Source: Gambelia wislizenii (taxonomy: Eukaryota > Chordata > Lepidosauria > Squamata > Crotaphytidae). Taken from it: a stretch of 64,000 bases of DNA. The notes beneath the pieces are model-generated. The model was not told the origin of the DNA. It ran no database searches and saw only the letters and a list, made by a program, of their open reading frames with translations. The position numbers were made by a program, and so were the translations under genes. Every line of letters begins with the position of its first letter. The stretch's first letter is position 1. The DNA lies in NCBI GenBank assembly GCA_030847615.1, contig JAUMIR010000004.1, positions 225,784,501-225,848,500 on the forward strand, in the 5' to 3' direction. This document shows positions 46,755 to 58,306 of the stretch, piece after piece.

Positions 46755-47527
46755 TAAGGGCTTGACTACATGGGGGGGGGGTTAAAAATAAAGATGAAAT
46801 TCTGAGTTCTTTGGCCCAGAGTTGTGGAATATGAAATTCAGACTATTCTGGACTGGATTTCAGTGCCACACCTGACAAAACCCAAATATGCATTGGTTTT
46901 TTACTTTTCTGCCCATTCAAAGCTGTTACTTGTGCTTGACTTTGAGCTCTGGGAAAAGTTGCCCTCTCTGGAGCAAGTACAGGCGGCTAGACTCGTAATA
47001 GCAAGGTCCGTGCTTGTTTTCTTCAGTTTGGGTGACTACTGCTGACACTTTGCTTTTCCTGGGCAAGTGTGCACAAGAAAATCAAAGTCCCAGTGGTAGT
47101 TGCCATCTTTGAAGCCAGAACAGGAGGCTAGTCTTGCAGTGGTGGGGCTCAATGGATGTTGTGACCTCAGAGAGACTACCACTGGGGCTCTGCCTTTGGA
47201 CTGAGAAGTGACACTGAGGAGGGGGGCGGAATGGCAGTGCCTCAGGCAGTTCTTGTCCTTCCTCTCCTCTCCTCCCAACCCCTAATCCACAAATTCAGTG
47301 CAGATGGATTGTTCACACAGCAGTTTTCTTTGGAGTTTCCTGCAAACTCCAGAGAACACTGCAATTTTTCTAAAACCCAGATTAAGGGGAGGATTGATTC
47401 CCTGAGTCTGGTGTGAATAGGGCTGTACATCGTGTGTCACTGTTGCTCCAGATTCATGTGGCATCATCGGGCTGGATTCGGGGGGGGGGAGGATTTGGGG
47501 TTTGTGACTGGTCTAGACAAGCCCTAA
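46755..47527. mobile_element. Non-autonomous TIR element (~770 bp)
   Basis: The left end ttaagggcttgactacatgg and right end ggtctagacaagccctaa are inverted. The inner part has no transposase. The terminal motif resembles those of N1, N2 and 12273. Confidence 0.65.
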
Positions 47528-47852
47528 TTTAAACTGAGAATTGGATCCCAACTTTAGACTGTATATTTATGCCTTTGAAATCAGTAGGCTCAATTGTTCA
47601 CAACTTGACCTAAGGCTGTACAGTATTTTATATTGTATTTTATTTTAAAGTATTTATGTTCTGCCTTCCCACTTTTAAGAATTCAAGGTGGCTTTAGCTT
47701 TAGGATGTGCAGTATTTGCTTTATTAAGTCTTTGGTCTGTTAAACATAATGGTTTCAGTGTAGATGTCCCTAAAACATTTTTAAAAAACTGTAAAATTTG
47801 ATCTCTTAACAGTTCAGAGATTAAGATTTCAGCTAAGGACATGTGTAAAGGC
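47528..47852. other. Unannotated AT-rich stretch, possible LINE/SINE tail
   Basis: Around 47640-47700, ttatgttctgccttcccac followed by aattcaaggtggc resembles a tail shared by reptile LINEs and SINEs. Too short to assign. Confidence 0.35.
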
Positions 47853-48004
47853 ATCAGGGATGGGAAACATATAGGCTTCCAGATGTTTTTGGAATGCATC
47901 CTCTACCATCCCTTTCCATGGGCTTGGCTTGATGCAGGTGGGGGATGTGTGAACATCCAGATGCATTCTAACATCTGGAGGGCCACACATCCCACATCCC
48001 TAAT
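47853..48004. mobile_element. Foldback MITE, 'agggatggg' type
   Basis: The left catcagggatgggaaac pairs with the right cacacatcccacatcccta. Inner ccagatgtttttgg and ccagatgcattc blocks also pair. Related fragments are at 54938 and 56702. Confidence 0.6.
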
Positions 48005-48120
48005 GTGTGTGGCGCTTCCTAATGTAAGAGAAATAAAAGAATCCATCTTGTAAAACTGTCAAGCCTGAATGGAAGTATACAGGTTTTTTTTTTTTTTTAA
48101 GTAATGCTATCCTTACCTTA

Positions 48121-48150
48121 TGAGAGCCAGTGTGGTGAAGTGGAAACAAT
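48121..48150 (+). mobile_element. Sauria-SINE head fragment
   Basis: About 27 bp (gagagccagtgtggtgaagtgg) match the tRNA-related head of Sauria SINEs. The rest is absent. Confidence 0.4.
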
Positions 48151-49370
48151 AACTTGGAACCAACAACAACAACAAATCCTTCCCTTCCTCATTGACATAT
48201 TTGTCGATCATAGTCTGGATACTAGTGATTTCTGTGTCAGTAAAAGTCACCAGCAGTTATATATCGAGAATATGTAATCTGCCACATGCAGTTTAGTGCA
48301 GCATATGGACTGCTCATATGGTGCTATTACTTACCAAACTTTTAACTCACAATTTAAGGCTGCTAGTATGCTGCCAGATATAGATTTATGTTGATGATCA
48401 GATGTTGCATCACTGATTAGCAACATCCCTTGTCAGGATTCCTTAGTCTAGCATAACCATGTGCCCTTTGTTTCATCCTTTCTCTATTTCTTATGTACCT
48501 GAGGAATTGGCTCCTTCCTCAGTTTGCTACTACTGTACATGGTATTATTACTATTGCTTTTTGTGTGTGTATTTCACATAGGCTATTTTAAAGAAACTTT
48601 TTAAATATTCAAGTGGGAAACTCAGTTAAGACCTTTGTTCTTATATCTTAACTTTTATGTAAAAATGACTGTAATCCTACGTGGAAAATAAGTCCCACTA
48701 ACTTAAAAGGCCTTACATCCAAATAAGTGTGTGCATAAGACTGTAGACTAAACATGTAGTGCTCAGTTTAAGGTAACTAGTTTCCTGTAATCTTCTTCTG
48801 CTTGTGGACCTGTTCATGGTGCTTAGTATGCAGGGCAGAAATTTTCAGTTCTGGCATCTGTGTATATTGAGAACTGTTTGTGCGCTCATTTGACCCTGCC
48901 AGTAGTCTAAGAACTATTTTAGAGATCATGCGTATGTGTCCACTGATAAAATTGAACACACAAGGTGATAGGTTCTTTGTGGTTGTGGTGCAGTTCACAT
49001 TCACTCACCCTCTTTGGTTGTGACACTCATTAAAACTGGGGAAAAAGTCTTTTTATTATGGCATTTCTGTAGGTTGATTGTGTGACGTGATGGTTTTTCT
49101 CATTCATATTATAGCTGTGTCCATTTCATGCTTACATTTTCTGCCTAACGTTCCATTTTTTCCTGTTTTTATGTGTGTTGATTGATGAGGGTTTGGCCCT
49201 GGAAAGTGACTAATAAATAATAAAGAACTGAAATAAATGCAAGCACCTTTTGTATATATGCTGATTTGAATCCATTTCTAAAGCTTTCTGTGGAGTGAAT
49301 CTTCTTTGCCTTGCTAATAAAAAAAAAAGTATGCATACTTCAAAAGAAGCATGTACTGTATAAGCATATA
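48151..49370. other. Unannotated AT-rich stretch
   Basis: An A-run lies at 49319-49328. Nothing was recognised. Confidence 0.5.
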
Positions 49371-49675
49371 TACTGGGCCCATGACATCTGCTGGGGTTTC
49401 GTTTCGTGACCTCCTATGGATATTAAGATCCATGGATGCTCAAGTTACATTATATCAAAAAGGGTTATATAAAACAGCAAAATCGAGGTTTGCTTTTGGG
49501 AAGCCGGTTGCCCGGGACTTACCGGGCGGCCGCTTTTGCAGCCGGAGTCCCCTCGAGCCTGGGCAGCTGCAGCACGGGGCCGGCATGGGCGCCGCCATGC
49601 CGGCCGTCTTCCTCCTTCCTCTCCCCAGTCTGAGCTTGCAGGCCAGGGAGAGGATCGTAAGCCAGCCAATAGGAG

Positions 49676-49820
49676 GGAGGCAGCTCCCACCTGATTGGCT
49701 GGTTTCGACCAATCAGAGTCCGCGCTCAGCACAGCCGCTGATTTGTCAGGGGGCGGGGCTAGTCCCCAACGCAGTCCGCCGGCCGGGTATATATTCCCGG
49801 CCGGCTCCCTGCCTCAGCAG
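49676..49820 (+). promoter_or_regulatory. Putative promoter of the Ngaro-related element
   Basis: CCAAT at 49676, ATTGG at 49694, CCAAT at 49709, a GC box GGGCGGGGC at 49751-49759 and TATATATT at 49788-49795, followed by cagttggctc at about 49817. This is a complete-looking core promoter in the same order as in A1. Confidence 0.5.
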
Positions 49821-50146
49821 TTGGCTCTTGCGAGCCAAAGAGGAAGGAGCTCTCCGGGGAGCTCCAGAAGAGGGAAGACCGCCGGAGGAAGAGCGGAGCT
49901 GCAGGGGAGCCGCCGGGTGAGCTGACCGGTCGGCCTCGGTCTTCTCGGCAAGAAGAGCGGCGACGGCGGCAAAAGTGGAGGAACGGCGGCGGTGACCAAG
50001 AAGACGCGGCGGTGGTGGGGCAGGCCAGGGCGAGCCGGGCCGCGGACGAGGAGGCAGCGGCAGCCCAGGGGAGCAAGCGATGCCTAGTCCGGCTGGAGCC
50101 GCAGGGGGCAAGGGCCAGTAGGCCCGAGAGGCGGCAGGGGCGGCTC

Positions 50147-50290
50147 GGGTACCCGTGGGGGCGGAGCCCAGTAGTCGCCCAGGCGGAGGTGGCGCCGCAG
50201 GCCAGAGGGGGCGGTCCGGGTACCCGCGGGGGCGGAGCCCGGTGGCCGTCAGGGCAGAGGCGGCGCCCAGGTGGAAGGTCGGGTCAGGGG
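50147..50290 (+). repeat. GC-rich tandem repeat, about 72 bp
   Basis: Two units start at about 50147 and 50218 (gggtacccgtgggggcggag and gggtacccgcgggggcggag). Confidence 0.65.
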
Positions 50291-50489
50291 ACAGCTGGCC
50301 CGACTGGACTCAGTGGCCACACCACTGAGGGGAGGACCCCCACGGTTCCAGGGGGGACTGAACGGGCCAGCAACGGGCTGCTCGTTTGGCACACCCCACA
50401 AGGTAGGTTCCAGGGCAGCGGGGCCCGAGCCTTGCGGGGGGGGTCAGGCTAGGCCCACCGCAGCTAGGTCCACAGGGGACCCATTATAG

Positions 50490-50830
50490 GGTGGACAAGC
50501 CAGGACTAGTCTCTCTCAGCAGGGAGAGGCTATAAGGAGGGCACCCCAAGGCCAGGCAGGCCATCAGGGGTCGGGCGAACAAGCCAGGACTAGACTCTCC
50601 CAGCAGGGAGAGTCACAGAAAGGGCACCCCGAGGCCAGGCAGGCCAGTAGGGGTCGGGCGGACAAGCCAGGATGACTTTCAGCTAGGAGAGTCAACAAAA
50701 GGGCACCCCGAGGCCACGCAGGCCATTAGGGGTCGGGCGGACAAGCCAGGACCACACTCTCCTCGAAGAGAGGCAGCAAAAGAGCAGCCAGGAGTGGCAA
50801 TTTGGGGCGGACAAGCCGAGAGAGACCTTC
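50490..50830 (+). repeat. Leader tandem repeat, 80-85 bp
   Basis: gacaagccagga recurs near 50492, 50577, 50660 and 50740, each followed by a short hairpin such as ctctcccagcagggagag, then gggcaccccgaggccagg. Confidence 0.75.
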
Positions 50831-50972
50831 CGGTAATTGCTGTAATCATCTGAGAGCTGAAATCACTGTTTGGTTTGGGCACCATGGAATGTATTTTTTA
50901 AAAAATATTTTCTAACCATAGTTTGTTGAATCCGTGGATGCAGAATCCGTGGATGTGGAGGACCAACTCTAT

Positions 50973-52517
50973 GTTAATAATGTTCAAGGCTGTTGCTATC
51001 AGAATGGCATGTGTATGTACACACCTAGTTTAGTGTGCATACTGGTTGTTCCAGTACCCTTTTGCTATAAGATTATTAGTTTAGTTAACTTGGTGTTAAC
51101 TAAATGTGTAACATTAAGTATGGATTTGATTACCGAGGAGTAAATCTCACAGAGTTCTTTTTAATACCTATACTAACGATTACAGCCTTTGTTTTTAAGC
51201 TTGATCTTGTATAGGGGGATGTGCTATTGATCCATAATCACTTTGCAGAGATTTGTTATTGAAGTGTCTCAGGGCTCCTTCATACTTAACAAAGCACTTG
51301 GGTCAGATGAAGGGTCTCTAGGCTACTTTCAATGGGGAGCCATGACTGATGAGTATGTCTCCTCAGTTTTGAAAGAATTTTGAAAACTTTCGCTAGTGTT
51401 TTGATTCCTTAGCAAAATTGTATAGTGTTCCATCAAGTTCTGATATACTTTATGCCTTTTTAATGATTGTAGAAACAGCATCACACATTAAGGATGGGAA
51501 TGCATGGTTTGTGCTTTTAAACATTGCAAATTTTCTCTCCTAGGTTACAATAAACACTGTTCAAAAATAGAAGTTCCACAAAACTTTATTTTAATTATAT
51601 GCAATAATTCAGGAATGGACTTTATAGTTCATTACTCTCTTTCTTCAGTGTATCCCAGTTCATAATAAGTCTGAAATTTCACCCAGGGTGTTTGGTATCA
51701 TCGCAGACTGAAGATGGAATTACAACTTTAATTTAGGTAATTTAATTCAAGTGCTTTTCCTGCTGCTAGAATTCCTGGAAGTGATGATGACAATTGTGGG
51801 TAGGTTGCAAGCTCTTATTTTGAAAAACTTCATTTGCTCTTTCTTAGTAGCTGAGTTACTAAGTAGAGTATCAAGGTGTAAGAGCCTTTTTATAGCTTTA
51901 TACAGGCTGGACATCTGCTTAATTTATGACATTTAAGAAAATATTTTAAGCACATTCATGTTTCTGCAGAGCTCTGGGCTATTCAAATTGTGGATGTTTT
52001 TGAGTTTTCAATCAGTCATTCACTGGTCTACATATATGATTAAGTATATTGTTGAAAATTATTTGAAAATCATAAAACTGTATTTTTGTTTGCTAGTTGC
52101 ATACTGTTTATATCATTATGGTACTATTTATTAGTTTTTCTAATAGAGAAAATCTGGCACTATTTTCCAAATGTAGGTAGGTAAAGCATTTCAAGTTATT
52201 TCTTAGCATATTAATTATAAGTAATTCTAGTTGAAATCAATTGCTGTTATGTGTAAAACAGCATATGCTATGCATAAAATTCACTGACCTTCATGTTCAT
52301 AATAGAAACAGCTGGGCCTGCACATGCACATATACTGCAGCAGGGCCAGGGCACCCGTCCCCAAACTTTCTACCAGTATTGCAATTCCCTTATTCTCTAA
52401 ACTGTCTATGATAGTCTCATGTTGAGAAACTGGGACACATGGATGCTTACACTTTAATGGGATTGGTCTGAGGGAGGGAGATGGCTCCCTTTCTTATCAT
52501 ACCTGTTCTCCAACAAG
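50973..52517. other. Unannotated AT-rich unique DNA
   Basis: About 1.5 kb with no repeat ends or exons recognised. Confidence 0.5.
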
Positions 52518-52737
52518 AGCCTTATCACACTACACTGTTATAGCACTATTATTCCACTAAACTGCTCTGGCTGCCTCCTGTGGAATTCTGGTGTTTGTAG
52601 TTTAGTGAAGCATAAGAGCTCTCTGGCTGAGGATGCTAAATGCCCCTCCTTAAACTGCAAATCCCAGGATTCCACGGGAGGCAGCCAGAGCAGTTAAAGC
52701 GGAATAATAGTGCTATAACAGTGAAGTGCAATAAGCA
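52518..52737. mobile_element. hAT-like foldback MITE
   Basis: ctgttatagcactattattc at the left pairs with gaataatagtgctataacag at the right. The arms continue through ggctgcctcctgtggaattc. Same family as 1703-1912. Confidence 0.75.
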
Positions 52738-52756
52738 GGCAAGTTTCTCAAATGGC

Positions 52757-52965
52757 TTAAGATATTCACAGATGTGTGTGCATGTGCCTTAAAGTTGCCT
52801 GTTGACTTATGGCAGCGGCCCCATGAATTTCACCACATTTTCTTGGGCAAGAAATATGCAGAGGTGGTTTTTCCAGTTCCTTCCTCTGAAATATAGCCTA
52901 TAGCACTTGGTATTCATTGGCAGTCTCCCATTGAAGTAGTAACCAGGGATAATTCCAATAAAATC
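52757..52965 (-). mobile_element. 5S-headed SINE with Sauria/RTE tail
   Basis: On the minus strand the head (about 52955-52890) matches the 3' half of 5S rRNA (GGTTACTACTTCAATGGGAG, then GAATACCAAGTGCTATAGGC). It then passes into the Sauria-SINE body and RTE-type tail (ccataagtcaacaggcaact, then aaggcaca). This is the known 5S-Sauria class. The 5' part of 5S is truncated. Confidence 0.65.
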
Positions 52966-52969
52966 AGGA

Positions 52970-53075
52970 AAGAGTCTAGTGGCACTTTAAAGACTAACAA
53001 GTTATATTTGGCATAGGCTTTGATGAAGTGTAGACCATGAAAGGCAAAAGGTAAAAATAAAGAAAAAAGAAAATG
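52970..53075. repeat. Interspersed repeat with 'agtggcactttaaagac'
   Basis: agagtctagtggcactttaa, then aacaagttatatttggcata and ggctttgatgaagtgtag. This is a widespread reptile repeat of uncertain class, related to 2960 and 7745. Confidence 0.55.
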
Positions 53076-54937
53076 CCTTCTTTAGGACATATTTAGATGT
53101 ATCAGTCTTTAGTACTATGATTACTTATCTGCAAGTGACCCCTGTTTGAATACAGTAGGTCTTTCTTCTAAGTAGGCATGTACTGAATAACTGAGTCCAA
53201 CCCCCAAAATAAGTCCAGTATCTGGGATGGGTTCTTTAAAATCTGGAATAAAACCCAGAGTGGATTCTCCCACTCCACTGACATGGAAGCCTCCAGCCAT
53301 CCCTGGCTTGGTTAATACAGCAGACTTGTGAACTCTATAGAAATAGTTCCTTGTGCAAAAGGTATTAGCAGTAATATTGCTAGTTTATTACTACTTACCT
53401 ATATTTTTATGCTAAGACTGCTTAGAGAATAGGGCAACAGTTATGAAATACAAAATTAATTGTATTAAGCAATCATTCTGACAAGAAAATTTAGAACCTG
53501 TTTAAGATGTCTGTGATTTAGCCAATTGCTATAAAAGTACATACCATTTTGACTAGAAAAGATAAGCACATTTCAAGATCAAGCAGATAAAAGTTTTAGA
53601 ATTCGACTGTGGTAGCAAAATAAATACTTTGCAGCACTGTCATATCAATACAGGACATCCAGTTCAGTCATATTCTAAAATTCTAGTATCATATCCAAAC
53701 CACACAGAGTATATGTCTTTAGTAGTGATATCATGTGTTTTGTAAATTACATTTGAATGCATTATGACTAATACAGTACAAGCAATCTTTGTAATGATTT
53801 GAAGCTAATCCAAATTGTACACCACAGTTGGATGAACTTGGACCTCATTAAAATTTTTTTAACCTGGTTCTGAACTCAAGTTTGGAGCATAATCAGATAA
53901 TTGGCAATTTCTGGGATAGAATGAGTTTGCTTTTGTTGAGCAATATCTTTATGAATCCATACAGTTTAGAAGGGTTTCTGGATAATTGTTATTTTATTGA
54001 ATTTGGAAAACTACTAAATTGGATTTTGAAAATGCAACTAAGCCTGGAACCATGCTTCATTAAATGTCTTGCTGCCACCAAAACCAACAACTGCATTGTC
54101 TTCCCCTATTGTAATGTGTGGGATGATCTACTCAAAGCTGACCTTATGGCATTCTTCATTTCCTAATCCCTCCTCTATATAAATAGCAGGTGCTCATTTA
54201 ATGTGATGAGTAAGTTCCACCATATTTTGTGGGACTTAAAGTAAACAGATATAATATCAGACTGTGTGCCTTAAGCATTTGAAAATGACTGATGTGTCAG
54301 TAGTTAATGAATCAGTTATATCAGTAATCATTATTAAGATCTCTGAGCATCTCAATTGTAAAATAAAAATAAGGGGGGTTGGCTGCTGTTATTGATCTGG
54401 AAGCCTTGTGTATATGTAGATATAAGCACTGAGAAGTTTATGGGATTTCCCCCTCCTTCATGGCTTTCTGATGTAGTCACATGGTACCCGTCACATAGCC
54501 TTGGTCTCATGATCTCTGAGGACTTTGGAGGTGGGGTAAGTCCCTCCATTCTAATTTCATTGTTGGAGGCTGCGTGTAGAATGGTGCTGGTTCCCTGGTG
54601 TCAAGGTTTAAGAAACAGTGCTAAAATAGCTTAGAAAATTCTACTAACTTTGGATGAAATATATCCCGTTGTAGATGAAATCACCATACATCTGTTACTA
54701 ACAGGAGTTACTCCAAGTTAGATGTATTATGCTTTTTTTTTTCAAAACAAACAAATGGCAGAGTCATATTAACCCAAAAGAAATCAGTTACCGCTAGTAG
54801 AAAAATAGTTTGGTAGGTTGTAGTTTTTTGAGATTCATGAATGGGAATTTGCAAATTTTGCACAAATATCAGGATGTAGGAGAAAGGCTTTATAGAAGGG
54901 TGGGAATCATGCCACCTTCCATATTCTATTGAACGGC
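53076..54937. other. Unannotated AT-rich DNA
   Basis: A weak exon-like segment (54479-54537, donor GTAAGT) is open in one frame for only 19 codons. Otherwise nothing was recognised. Confidence 0.45.
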
Positions 54938-55020
54938 AAGCCCCAGCAGTCCTAGCCAGCATAGACAATGGTGAGGAATGCTGGGAGTTGCAGTCCAACA
55001 GCATCTGGAAGGCTGCATGA
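54938..55020. mobile_element. Foldback MITE fragment, 'gggagttgcagtccaac' type
   Basis: Contains agtcctagccagcatagac and tgctgggagttgcagtccaa, the hallmark phrases of the same family as 47853 and 56702. Partial. Confidence 0.6.
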
Positions 55021-55948
55021 TTTCTACTCCTACATTAAATGTTCACACTTATATAATAGTTTATAAAAATTTACAACTTATATTATCCGTCTGTGTTCAA
55101 AGTAGTTTGCTGTAATATCAAAAAGGTAAATATAAAAAATACATGGATTCATACTTTTGCTGTGGTGGTGGTGGTGGGCAGGAATTATCTTTCTTCTGGC
55201 AGAGTGCCTCCCAAGATCTCTGTGATTTGTGCTAAGCAGTGAAATTTCCTTCTAAGCTTTTCAGAGGCCTAGAATGAAGTATACTAAGGGATCTTGTCAG
55301 TATAAGAAATATGCTATAGGGGAGCAGTCTGGAACTGTGAAAATATATTAACACAAAATATGTATAGGACCCATATATACAGGCATAATATCCTAGATTG
55401 CATTCCCATCATCTTATCGCTCTTATTTAGTCTACAGTGATGCCTTCCCCTGCCAGGATCATGTATATTCTCAAGGGTGGGACTACCTCCCAAGTGCTTC
55501 TGGACTGATTTTAGTTAGTTAGTTAGTTTGTGCACTGTCCCTACAACAGCATTTCTCAGGCCGGTCCGGTCCACAGAAAACACAATACACAGGTTAAAAA
55601 CACCCAACATAAGAGAAATAATACAATAAGAATGTTAAAGTCCTTAGTCATGAATCCAGAGTTTCATTAGCAGAGATCCATTAGCACAACAGGACTTTCT
55701 CCCACCCCCCTCCCTTTGTGTCTTGCTACAGCATTTTGCAGTCTTCCAGAGCAGATCTTGAGGATTCACAGGGAAATTTATGTGGAATTGTTCCCTCCAC
55801 CCATCTTCTGATAGACGTGGTTTAGCCAGTGGAATGGCATAGCTAGATTCATTCCGTGAAACCTGCATAGTCAAAGTCTAAACGCATTTAGCAGCGTACC
55901 CAAATGTGAATGGATTCGGTCTACTAGGCATCATGCAAATTTTAGGTT
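55021..55948. other. Unannotated stretch
   Basis: (GTGG)n at about 55163-55178 and (TTAG)n at 55512-55527. No gene was recognised. Confidence 0.5.
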
Positions 55949-56182
55949 GTACAGTTGTCCCTTCATATTTGCTGGGGTTTGGTTCCAGGACCCTCCGTGG
56001 ATACCAAAATCCGTGAATACTCAAGTCCCATTATTTGCAATGGAATAGCAAAATGGTGTCCCTGATATAAGATGGCAAAATCAAGATTTGCTTTTTGGAT
56101 TATTATTTTTTAAGAATATTTTCAAGCTGTGAATACTTAAATCCGTCAATACCAAATCCATGGATACGGAGGGACAACTGTT
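55949..56182. mobile_element. Pogo/Tigger-like MITE
   Basis: TACAGTTGTCCCTTCATATT at the left and ggatacggagggacaactgt at the right. Very similar to 14692-14940. Confidence 0.85.
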
Positions 56183-56701
56183 TTAGGACTCATGGAACAA
56201 AGAAGCATGATGACTGTTTCCCTCCATTTTTAAAAAGTTACAAAATCCATTTGTTGCTTATCTTGGCTGCTGCCTTAGGGAAAACACTGAGGGGGTGTTC
56301 TTTTTTTCTTTTTTTGACAGGGCAGAGAACAAAAATAAACAAAAATAGAACAGTTCACATATTAGTAGTAATGAAGATTAATCGTGTATGGTGTGAGATG
56401 TTTATTTTTAAAAAGATACTAGTAGAAGCCAAATTAGTGTTACCAAGTAACTGAAGGGAAAGTAACTGTCACAGAATAAAGTCCTATCTTCAGGTCATAG
56501 AAGCTCGACATCTATTCATCTTATGATCATCTTCTTGCACTTGCTCATGGAATGGTTAAAAAAAAGTATTTTCCAAGTTGTACATAAAGTAAACCATGTC
56601 ACCTGCTGAATTGTCATATTGGTTTTCTTCTTGACAGCTTTAGATAATTCAGTGGACCAGCCACTTTAATACAATTTAATATTTGTAGTATGTAACTACA
56701 T
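56183..56701. other. Unannotated AT-rich stretch
   Basis: No recognised feature. Confidence 0.5.
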
Positions 56702-56845
56702 CAGGACTGGGGAACACATGGTTCTCCAGAAACTGGTGGATTGTAGCTCTCATCAGGCTTGACCATTGGCTATGCTGGCTAGGGCTGAATAGAGTTGCAA
56801 TCCAATAACACCTAGAGGGCCATATGATCCCAACCTCTGCCAAGT
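56702..56845. mobile_element. Foldback MITE, 'gggaacacatgg' type
   Basis: gactggggaacacatggttc at the left and gagggccatatgatcccaac at the right are inverted. The middle 'ttggctatgctggctagggc' is the family signature. Confidence 0.65.
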
Positions 56846-58306
56846 GCAAATACAACTGAAGATTACTTCTGCCAGCACAGGCAGGCCCTCCCATTAGGCA
56901 GAGTAAGGCAGACATCTCAAGCAGTGGATTTGGTTGTCATGAAAGACTGCAGTTGTGATTTCCTTTATTATTATTGCCAGAAAGGTGAGAAGAGCTCATA
57001 CGTTTTTCTGCTTTATGGGACATAATACCTGACTTCAGCTAGTTTGTCCCTTGACTTGGACAGGAGGCACTATTGGCTGCTCTGTCTTGGGCTAGTCGTA
57101 AACCAGCCTGTCTCTTTTGTTTCTTCTCCAAATGTACTATAAACTCAGCTGCAAGAAGAGGAGTCTGTAGTTGTTTGAAAACTCAGGCTGTCTTTTTGTC
57201 AGGGATGTATCCAGAAAATTTCTGTCCTGCAAGTCCAATAACCATCATATGGGTCTTTTTACTTGCTAAAAGCCTGTTCTGGTTTCAGTGGAGCAGACTG
57301 TGTGGGATGGACTTTTTGCCTGGTTACAGTCCAGGGGGATGGCATACCTGCATGTCACAGGTAATACTCTTCACCAGGTATCCATAGCAGGATGGTCTGG
57401 GAATGATCTGATAACAATGGAGGGATGTCACCCTGTTTGGATGGCTGTCTCTTTCAATGTGCTTTTGTTGACTGTCACGAATCTCCCCTGCAGGGGCTAG
57501 GAAACCCCCCCCCCCCCAGACCTGCAGTGTCTAAAGGATTCCTGAATGCTTTGGAGGATTTTCTAGTTGACTTGGGAAATCTTTTGTGCTTTTAGAGTTA
57601 TGATCTTAATTTTTGCAGATGTCACTTGCTACCCTTGGTTCTTGAGAGGAAGGGTAAAGTATAAATCAAATAAATAAAAGGTTTGCCTCAGGTGTACTCT
57701 GTGAATGTGAGAAGTCATGTAACTGCAGTTTCTTGTCACATAAAAATGACTAATGCCATAATTTGTGTTTTCAAAATATGTAAACAGCTCAGCATGAGAG
57801 CATGATATAGTAAGCCACTTCTAGGAGACAAGGGTGAAGTGTTAGGGTTGAAGATGGAGATGGCTGAGATTCCCCTTTAATGAGCTGGAACTTACATATT
57901 GCTTTGAATAATGTATATTGTTTGCTTATTTTCTTCCATATATATGCGCTGTTTCACACCAAGATCTAGCAGTAATTGGGAGCTACTGTAGTCTTGTATA
58001 ACAAGATATAACATGTAGTTTAAATGGAATGCATTGTTAAAAGAAGAACATTGAACGTTAAACTAGCTTGGGGAGTATAAAGCCAAGTTTGACAGAGCAA
58101 CTTCTTCCTCAGGCACGCTTTTTGAATTAATTCCTTATATACATAGCAATTCAATATCCACATTGATGTCAATTATGACATGTTGCCCATGTAGGTTTCT
58201 GTAGGAAGACTAGTGACATTTCTTTCCTTGGAACTAACTGTGAAAGCTCTGGATGCTCTTCAGGCCCTTATTACTCAAATGCTCAGAGGTGTGGCAGATT
58301 GAATTT
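56846..58306. other. Unannotated DNA
   Basis: A C-run lies at 57505-57519. A tail-like (AAAT)n run lies at 57666-57678. Frames up to 104 codons (57073-57387) show no domain. Confidence 0.45.

Larger units (their letters stand above)
49500..50884 (+). mobile_element. Ngaro-related element, 5' region only
   Basis: It shares the leader block gttggctc…aagaggaaggagctctcc with 38705-38750, the 'gcggacaagcc' repeats, and 'gagctgaaatcac' with 39670. The sequence is CpG-rich, unlike the surrounding DNA. No gag, RT or recombinase frame is present. Open frames on both strands reflect high GC. It could be a truncated copy or a short non-autonomous derivative. The B1-A2-B2 end was not found. Confidence 0.65.
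49371..50972. mobile_element. Tigger-like MITE split by a retroelement insertion
   Basis: The left part (49371-49499) includes the family phrase caaaatcgaggtttgctttt. The right part (about 50885-50972) resumes with 'attttttaaaaaatatttt' and ends ggatgtggaggaccaact. The break lies at the same internal position that is continuous in 14692-14940. Confidence 0.7.

Noticed and set aside
49351..50489. GC-rich open frames of 100-189 codons near 49.4-50.5 kb
   Set aside because: They lie in the leader of a Ngaro-related element, overlap on both strands, and share no similarity with gag.
54479..54537. Exon-like segment with GTAAGT donor
   Set aside because: Short (59 nt), open in one frame for 19 codons, no second supporting feature nearby.
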